64,000 nt of DNA from Heracleum sosnowskyi (Eukaryota > Streptophyta > Magnoliopsida > Apiales > Apiaceae), in assembly GCA_030848705.1 (NCBI GenBank), contig CM061245.1:64072006-64136005 (forward strand), given 5' to 3'. Below the pieces are notes generated by a model. The model was given only the letters and a program-made list of their open reading frames with translations, was not told the DNA's origin and searched no databases. Below are positions 58,637 through 64,000 of this stretch, in pieces. The position numbers were made by a program, and so were the translations under genes. Positions within the stretch are counted from its first letter, which is position 1, and every line of letters begins with the position of its first letter.

Positions 58637-58651
58637 CAGAATAGAAACACA

Positions 58652-61600
58652 CTAGTTAGAACACTTAGGAACCCATACATGTTGGGTTCCTTTCTCATGC
58701 AATTTATTAATTTTAACAGCAGAAGACTTTTTGACTTTAGCAGTCCTGACAGGATTTACTCCATCAGAATTTGCTTTGTCAGCATTAGTATTAACAAAAG
58801 CATGCTTCATTATGACATTTTCAGTTTTATCAGACTTTGTACTACTTTCAAACTTAGGCAATGGATCATAAAAGTTATAGTACAAATCATGATACTCTTT
58901 ACATGTATAAATAGAATGCCATAGACTACCACAATGAAAACAGGACTTCTGCGGTTTATAGAGTATTGATCTATTCCTAACATCAGACTTAGGAATTTCA
59001 GCAATTTTCTTCTTACTCTTCTTACAATCAATAGCAAGATGATTAGAGTTACCACAGTTAAAACAACACTTTCTAGGTGCATTTGGGATATATTTATAAC
59101 CATTCTCTTTATTGATCCCAACTTTACCATTCCTGTTTCTCTTAATAGTAGCTTCCTTTTTCTTATCTGTAACCTCACAGATTTTATCTTTAAGCTGTTT
59201 CTGAGACAATAGACCTAGATTCTTAGTGACTTTGTTCATGACAGGTTTAGACTGCGTTGACTGCGTTGTTTGACTTTGAGAAGTTTGAATTGTCTTCATA
59301 ACAGCAGCATCAGAGGTTTCTCCTTGTAGAATCTTGTCACCACCATCATTTCCAGTATCATCATCATTATTTCTCAATACTAGATCAGGTGTACATTTTG
59401 TCTGACTTACCTTCTCCCCCTTTTTGACATCAGTATTTGACAATATATTCAAAATTAAGGCAAGAGAGGTTTGAATGTCAGTTACCTTTGTATCAAGAGA
59501 ATCAATCTTGTTGTTGATTGAAGACTGTTCAGTAATGATTGACTTAACTTGGGATTCCACTACCCTGAGTTGAAGAGCAGTAGGCACCTTTGTAAAGCTT
59601 TGAGAAATATCAGTCCTCACTTTGTCAGTAGAATCTTTGACAGAATCTATTTCATGTTTCAGGCTTTTGGATAACAGAGTAGTAGCCTTCAAATGATTCT
59701 TCAAATCTTCATTCTGAATCAACTTAGCAGCATTATAAGCATGATCCAATGCATATGGATAGCTTACCGAATCATGGGACTTGTACCAATCATTTTCCCA
59801 TTGTTGCAATTTCAGCTGCTCAGCATGATCAATCTCAGAAGGAACAGAAAAGTCTTGTCTAGAGTCTTTTCCAGTAGAAGCCTTGCCAGCCATGAATGTG
59901 CTTGATGAACCAAAGTTAGTTCCAAGACTAGATTTAATAACTCTGGCAAGCTGATCCTTCTCTTCATTATCATCATCATCACTATCATCAGAATCATCAC
60001 CATCAGTATCATGAGTAACATTAGGATCAGAAATAGCAATACCTTTCAGTTTATCCTGTGAATCTGTGATAGGATGGTTCATTGGTCGTGATCTTAGTGG
60101 CTGTATAAGAATTGGCTCAGCATCAGGAGCACCACTATTATCAGGATGAACACCGTCAGGATTTGATAAGCTTGCATCAGTATTTGTTACCAATGTTTCT
60201 TGTGTAGCATGAGGTTCTGAAGCTGCTTCAACACTTTGAGTTGGAGGTTCTTGTGTGCTTCCCTCATTGACAGTGTCCTTGACCAATCTTTCACCAGAAG
60301 CTGTAGCTTTGCCTGCATCTTCACTTTGAGAAGATGGTTCTTGTGTGGCTGGAATGTTGATGTCTTCACTCTCCCTTTGAGAAAATGGTTCTTGTGTGAC
60401 CATTCCAATAGCTAAGCCTTCACCCAAACTTTGATTGAGTGGTTCTTGTGTGGCAGGATCTTCAGTTTGAGCTGCTGAATCACTTTGAGATTCAGGTTCT
60501 TGTGGGCTTGATCCTTTCAGCTTCTTTTGTCTCTTGAAAACTATCTCTGCTGCTTTCCTTTTCTTCTCCAATGGATGTAGAAACCCAAGATTGGAAGCAG
60601 CAGCACCATACTTCTCCCATGAAATATCAACATGTCTTGTAGAGGGAGAGGATTTGGCTGGAGAGTCTGAAATAGAGACAACTTTTGTTTGTGCATCAGG
60701 AATACCAACATCAGGATTTGCTAGAGCATCAGGAGTAGATGACTCATCAGGATTTGATGTCTGAATATCAATATCCTTCATTTGCACCTTCAAAGGAATA
60801 TGATACCTGCTTTTCGATAATGTCCTTTTCTTCTGTGGCTTTGATGAAGGTGCCACAGCTTCAGTAGCAGTATCAGCAACTTCCTTATTTATCTTGAATT
60901 GAGAGGAAAGTGGCATGTCATCTTCAGAATCAGATTCATCCCTTAATACCAATTTTCTCTTCACAGAAACAGTCTCATTCACCTTCTCAGTTTTCTTCTG
61001 AACCAGGACCCCTTGTACACCCCCTTGTTCCTTCTTTTTAGTGAGTGTTGTAGAGGAAAAATCCTTTGAACCTGATTGCCTTACAGACACATCAGTTCTA
61101 GCTGATTTCTTTGATTTTACAACTAAAGTCTTTTGAGAGACAGTAGAGGTGGCTGTGAACTGTTTATACTGTTTAGGTGGCATGCTTGGGTCAAGAACAA
61201 GGTGTGATGGACCTTGTCCCATAGAATTAGAAAGTAATCCATAACAAGTAGGCATTTTCTGATGTAAGAAAAACCTGACCTCATCAGGAATAAATGCATT
61301 GCCAATAAAACCATTTGCCTTATCACTGTTGACTAAGGACTTAATATTATTCTCAGTAAATCTACAGATAGGTAGAGCTACATCATCCTCAAAAACAACA
61401 TTAGGACATAAGTGATTAAATATCAACTGTAAAAATATAAGAAAACAGACAGAACCTAACTTATCTGATTTCCTATCACTTAAGGATTTTAAGATAAAAG
61501 ACCCATAATCAAACACTGTAGAATGGATAAGAGAATACCCAATTTTGAGAGATCCTGATGGAAGAGCATCAAAATTTGATGTCTTGTTCAGGAAACAGAG

Positions 61601-62062
61601 ACTGATCGTATCAAAGAAGAAATTCCATTCCTTCTTCAGCTTTGTCCTAAAGAGATTTCCATACCTCTTTACTTCCCCATTGTAACCTAATTTTGTAACA
61701 AACTCAAAAAGAGTCGAGTCTGAAACATTATTAGGAACAGCATCACCAAGAACATGCAAATGTAATGCTTCCTCCACAATTGCAGCATAGTGAGTAACCC
61801 CATCATATTCAAAACTCATCAGGATTAAGTCAGAATGCCCTTTGTCAAAAGTAACCGAGTTCCAAACCTGCATGATTGACTTAAAAGAAACACTTGCAGG
61901 TTCTGTTAAATCAAACTTCAATGGGCTTGAAGCTAGAAAATCTTGGATAATGTGAAACTCAGAAGGCAAATCCTGATGATTCAGAATAGCTACAAAATTA
62001 TTAGTGGCAAAAGTAAGACCACTAACCACAGTCTGTTTGTTAATGAATGATGAAGACGCCAT
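58652..62062 (-). CDS. Chimeric ORF: env-like N-part fused to Gag zinc-knuckle tail
   Basis: 1136 codons, open throughout, ATG at 62062 (MASSSFINKQTVVSGL). Residues 1 to ~935 are the F4 env-like protein: N-terminal conserved segment (KKEWNFFFDTISLC), basic/Ser-rich part, TQEP repeats, Asp run, coiled coil. At about 59254 it switches in frame to the C-terminal Gag extension: basic KEATIKRNRNGK, knuckles CFNCGNSNHLAIDC and CFHCGSLWHSIYTC, ending VWVPKCSN. The stop TAG is 15 bases before, and in frame with, the pol ATG. The env part is nearly identical to F4-A; the gag part is normally intron-like sequence. Whether the fusion is made or functional is unknown. Confidence 0.8.
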   Translation of the reverse strand: MASSSFINKQTVVSGLTFATNNFVAILNHQDLPSEFHIIQDFLASSPLKFDLTEPASVSFKSIMQVWNSVTFDKGHSDLILMSFEYDGVTHYAAIVEEALHLHVLGDAVPNNVSDSTLFEFVTKLGYNGEVKRYGNLFRTKLKKEWNFFFDTISLCFLNKTSNFDALPSGSLKIGYSLIHSTVFDYGSFILKSLSDRKSDKLGSVCFLIFLQLIFNHLCPNVVFEDDVALPICRFTENNIKSLVNSDKANGFIGNAFIPDEVRFFLHQKMPTCYGLLSNSMGQGPSHLVLDPSMPPKQYKQFTATSTVSQKTLVVKSKKSARTDVSVRQSGSKDFSSTTLTKKKEQGGVQGVLVQKKTEKVNETVSVKRKLVLRDESDSEDDMPLSSQFKINKEVADTATEAVAPSSKPQKKRTLSKSRYHIPLKVQMKDIDIQTSNPDESSTPDALANPDVGIPDAQTKVVSISDSPAKSSPSTRHVDISWEKYGAAASNLGFLHPLEKKRKAAEIVFKRQKKLKGSSPQEPESQSDSAAQTEDPATQEPLNQSLGEGLAIGMVTQEPFSQRESEDINIPATQEPSSQSEDAGKATASGERLVKDTVNEGSTQEPPTQSVEAASEPHATQETLVTNTDASLSNPDGVHPDNSGAPDAEPILIQPLRSRPMNHPITDSQDKLKGIAISDPNVTHDTDGDDSDDSDDDDNEEKDQLARVIKSSLGTNFGSSSTFMAGKASTGKDSRQDFSVPSEIDHAEQLKLQQWENDWYKSHDSVSYPYALDHAYNAAKLIQNEDLKNHLKATTLLSKSLKHEIDSVKDSTDKVRTDISQSFTKVPTALQLRVVESQVKSIITEQSSINNKIDSLDTKVTDIQTSLALILNILSNTDVKKGEKVSQTKCTPDLVLRNNDDDTGNDGGDKILQGETSDAAVMKTIQTSQSQTTQSTQSKPVMNKVTKNLGLLSQKQLKDKICEVTDKKKEATIKRNRNGKVGINKENGYKYIPNAPRKCCFNCGNSNHLAIDCKKSKKKIAEIPKSDVRNRSILYKPQKSCFHCGSLWHSIYTCKEYHDLYYNFYDPLPKFESSTKSDKTENVIMKHAFVNTNADKANSDGVNPVRTAKVKKSSAVKINKLHEKGTQHVWVPKCSN

Positions 62063-62235
62063 TAAAATAATATAAAAAGCTTGAGAATTGAGATTTAGAA
62101 AATAGGGTTCTTGAGCACAGAGAGAGAAAGAAAATGAAAAACTGATGAAGAGAGAGTAATCAGAAATTTATCAAATCAAATGTATTTTGTTAAAACAAAA
62201 TATTACTCTCAATGATTTGTGCAAAAATGATTAGT
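62063..62235 (-). other. Leader of the F4-B env-like gene
   Basis: AT- and CT-rich noncoding sequence before ATG 62062, like an env-like 5' untranslated region. No clear TATA box was found. Confidence 0.4.
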
Positions 62236-62536
62236 GGACAAATTACGTGTGTAATTTAGCCGAGCTTCTTTCTTTGAAGCTTTTAGCCGAGCACCCTTCC
62301 TTGGCTCATCCACATTGGAATATCATACTTTCCAGCTTCTAAATAGCCATTTACTTTAGACTAGCTTTACATTACGAAATACCACTCGGGGAGTTCGAGG
62401 GAAGACCCCAGAATCCGATCTATAGCCGAATAGCAAGTCGTACGTAAGCATACAAACTTCGAGCAGAACTCAAAGCGATCATAGCGCTGATTCCCTTACC
62501 TACATAAGACATAACTGCACCGCTTTTTATGTGTAT
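62236..62536. other. Base-richer insert of foreign look
   Basis: About 300 bp whose composition differs from everything around it, being clearly richer in G and C. It begins at the break after gag residues HDLYI and ends before the env-like leader. It includes AGCCGAGC direct repeats at 62257 and 62285. No ORF or tRNA was recognised. Style is reminiscent of plant mitochondrial spacer DNA, but this is a guess. Confidence 0.4.
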
Positions 62537-64000
62537 CTATATGTACAAATCATGATATTCGACACAAGTATAAATAGAATGCCATATACTACCACAATGA
62601 AAACAGGACTTCTGTGGTTTATAAAATACTGATCTACTCCTGACATCAGAAATAGGAATTTCAGTACTTTTCTTTAAACTCTTTTTACAATCAATGGCAA
62701 GATGATTAGAGTTACCACATGTAAAACAACATTTCCTAGGTGCATTTGGGATATACTTATAACCATTCTCTTTATTGATCCCAATTTTACCATTCCTGTT
62801 TCTCTTAACAGTAGCTTCCTTTTTCTTATCTGTAACCTCATAGATTTTATCCTTGAGTTGTTTCTGAGACAGGAAACCTACATTCTTAGTGACTTTATTC
62901 AAAACAGGTTTAGACTTTACAAGATTTATACTTTGAGCAGAAGTAGATCCTTTTTCAAAAATTGAATTGGAATCTTTACCAAAAACAAAATCAACAGGAA
63001 TAATCTTAGATTTGGTTTTGTCTATAACATGTCTATAGGTTTTTGGACTAACTGTCTCATCAACAACAATTTTCTCCTTAAATTTCTTATCTTCATCTGA
63101 CTTATATCCTAGACATTCTTTCCAATTCTTAGAGGTATTAATCTCATGAAATTTTCTACCAGAATCTGTCCAGGTCCTGATTTTCTCATTAGCATATTCT
63201 AAATCCTTTTCTAGTGTAGTACATTTGAGTTTCATCTCTAAATACATGTGTTTAGCATTATCACATTCTATCTGTACTTTTCGCATATGAGAAAATTCAG
63301 CTTCTAGATGCACATTCCTTTTCCTAAGTTTAGACATGTCACATAAGATTCTAGAATTCTCAGCAGTTTGACTTCTAAAGCTAATATGCAATGACTTTAG
63401 AAAACGTCTTAACTCAGAAGCATTATCAGTATCAAAATCAAAGACAGTATTTAGTACCTTATCATCAGGAATAGCAGTATCATCAGTATTGGCCATTAGA
63501 GCATAGTTGACCACCTCAGTATCAGATTCTGAGGAAGAGTCCATCCAATCCTTGCTTGATGTGATGAGTGCCTTTGTCTTCTTGCACTCAGAAGCAAAGT
63601 GACCCATACCATTACACTTGTAGCATCTAACTTTTGACTTGTCAAATTTGCTACCCTTGCTGTCCTTTTTTATATCCTTGTCTTTGACTGCATTGAAGGT
63701 CCTTTTCTAGAAGTTGCCTTGTCTTCTAGCCTTCCTGAACTTCATCTTTTTGAAGCCTCTGACAATCATAGCAACCATCTCTTCCATGTTTGAGTCAGAA
63801 GAGTCATCATCGGTATTGGCATCAGGATTGCCATCAGTATCTGATGAAGAGTCATCAGGATCTGACTCAACTATTCTTGATTTCCTTCTAGAGACCTTCA
63901 TAGCTTTTCCTTTTGATTTAGCCTCTACATTCAAGGCAATGGTATTCGCCTTGCTGCTTTTATTATTTTTTCTCTGTTGAACTTCAAGATCATGAGTTCT
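62537..64000 (-). pseudogene. gag: F4-B gag, both ends missing or broken
   Basis: Continues beyond the right edge. Visible: acidic DPDDSSSDTDGNPDANTDDD segment, TAG at 63709-63707, CCHC knuckle CYKCNGMGHFASEC, then SSESDTEVVNYALMA. AAG|GTACTA at 63458/63457 is a phase-0 donor-like site. Downstream are coiled-coil heptads and two more knuckles (CFTCGNSNHLAIDC, CFHCGSIWHSIYTC), giving three in all. The match stops at YHDLYI near 62540 where the foreign-looking insert begins. The corresponding pol has been lost. Confidence 0.82.

Larger units (their letters stand above)
50663..64000 (-). mobile_element. F4-B: rearranged Sirevirus, 5' end off-window
   Basis: Inserted in the E3 3' untranslated region (candidate duplication AGGTA at 50658-50662). 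On the minus strand from the right edge: gag, a foreign-looking insert in place of pol, env-like N-part fused to a gag tail, a full pol, a second env-like gene lacking its N-terminus, polypurine tract, 3' LTR. Gag and env-like are thus partly duplicated. Recombination or template switching between two F4 copies is the likely origin. Confidence 0.85.

Noticed and set aside
62400..62536. tRNA gene in the foreign-looking insert
   Set aside because: No cloverleaf with an acceptor stem and T-arm could be drawn by eye.

Overview
This window is repeat-dominated nuclear DNA from a flowering plant. It is AT-rich, has no bacterial gene organisation, and is packed with LTR retrotransposons of the Ty1/copia Sirevirus (SIRE/Maximus) type plus one FAR1/Mutator-like transposase relict. 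An initiator-methionine-tRNA-like primer site, purine-rich polypurine tracts ending in GGGGGAGAT, long LTRs and an extra 'env-like' gene after pol identify the Sirevirus elements. A eudicot is likely, but the species cannot be named from this sequence. No single-copy host gene was recognised with confidence.

Layout. 1-1406 and 13554-14618 are two halves of one noncoding, reverse-oriented LTR-like segment, split by a complete Sirevirus, E1 (1407-13548, + strand, 1279-bp LTRs, target duplication AAATC). That segment is itself inserted into an older reverse Sirevirus, called cB here (14619-19095). 19096-25303 is a mosaic: a broken FAR1/MULE transposase gene, a near-500-bp palindrome, a small coiled-coil ORF, and a 5S-rRNA-like tandem array, with pairs of CCGCAATGA-type hairpins at the joints. 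From 25304 to the end the elements are nested: E2 (reverse) is cut by F4-A (reverse), F4-A is cut by a solo LTR and by E3 (forward), and E3 is cut by another solo LTR and by F4-B (reverse), which runs off the right edge.

How the parts work. Each Sirevirus codes for Gag, for Pol (protease, integrase, reverse transcriptase, RNase H) and for a large coiled-coil/acidic env-like protein. Comparing copies suggests three linked regulatory features. (1) The C-terminal third of gag looks like a retained ~1-kb phase-0 intron. It starts just after the conserved ALMA segment and ends just before the protease DSG motif, and the Gag stop codon lies at the presumed branch point. E1 is joined exactly at the predicted splice junction, as if the spliced RNA had been reverse transcribed. 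cB and F4 show the same layout. (2) Each subfamily has its own short inverted-repeat word, clustered in the LTR and again in the spacer before the env-like gene. In E1, E2 and E3 the spacer cluster is followed by a TATA box, which suggests a second promoter built from LTR-like parts. (3) Near the end of every LTR is a hairpin with the conserved loop TTCAACCCCC-TTC, whose stem differs between families with compensating changes.

Most coding regions are broken by nonsense codons, frameshifts or nested insertions. F4-B is the youngest-looking element: its pol is a clean 1112-codon frame. It also carries a large open fusion of the env-like protein to the Gag zinc-knuckle tail, next to a base-richer insert of unknown, possibly organellar, origin.
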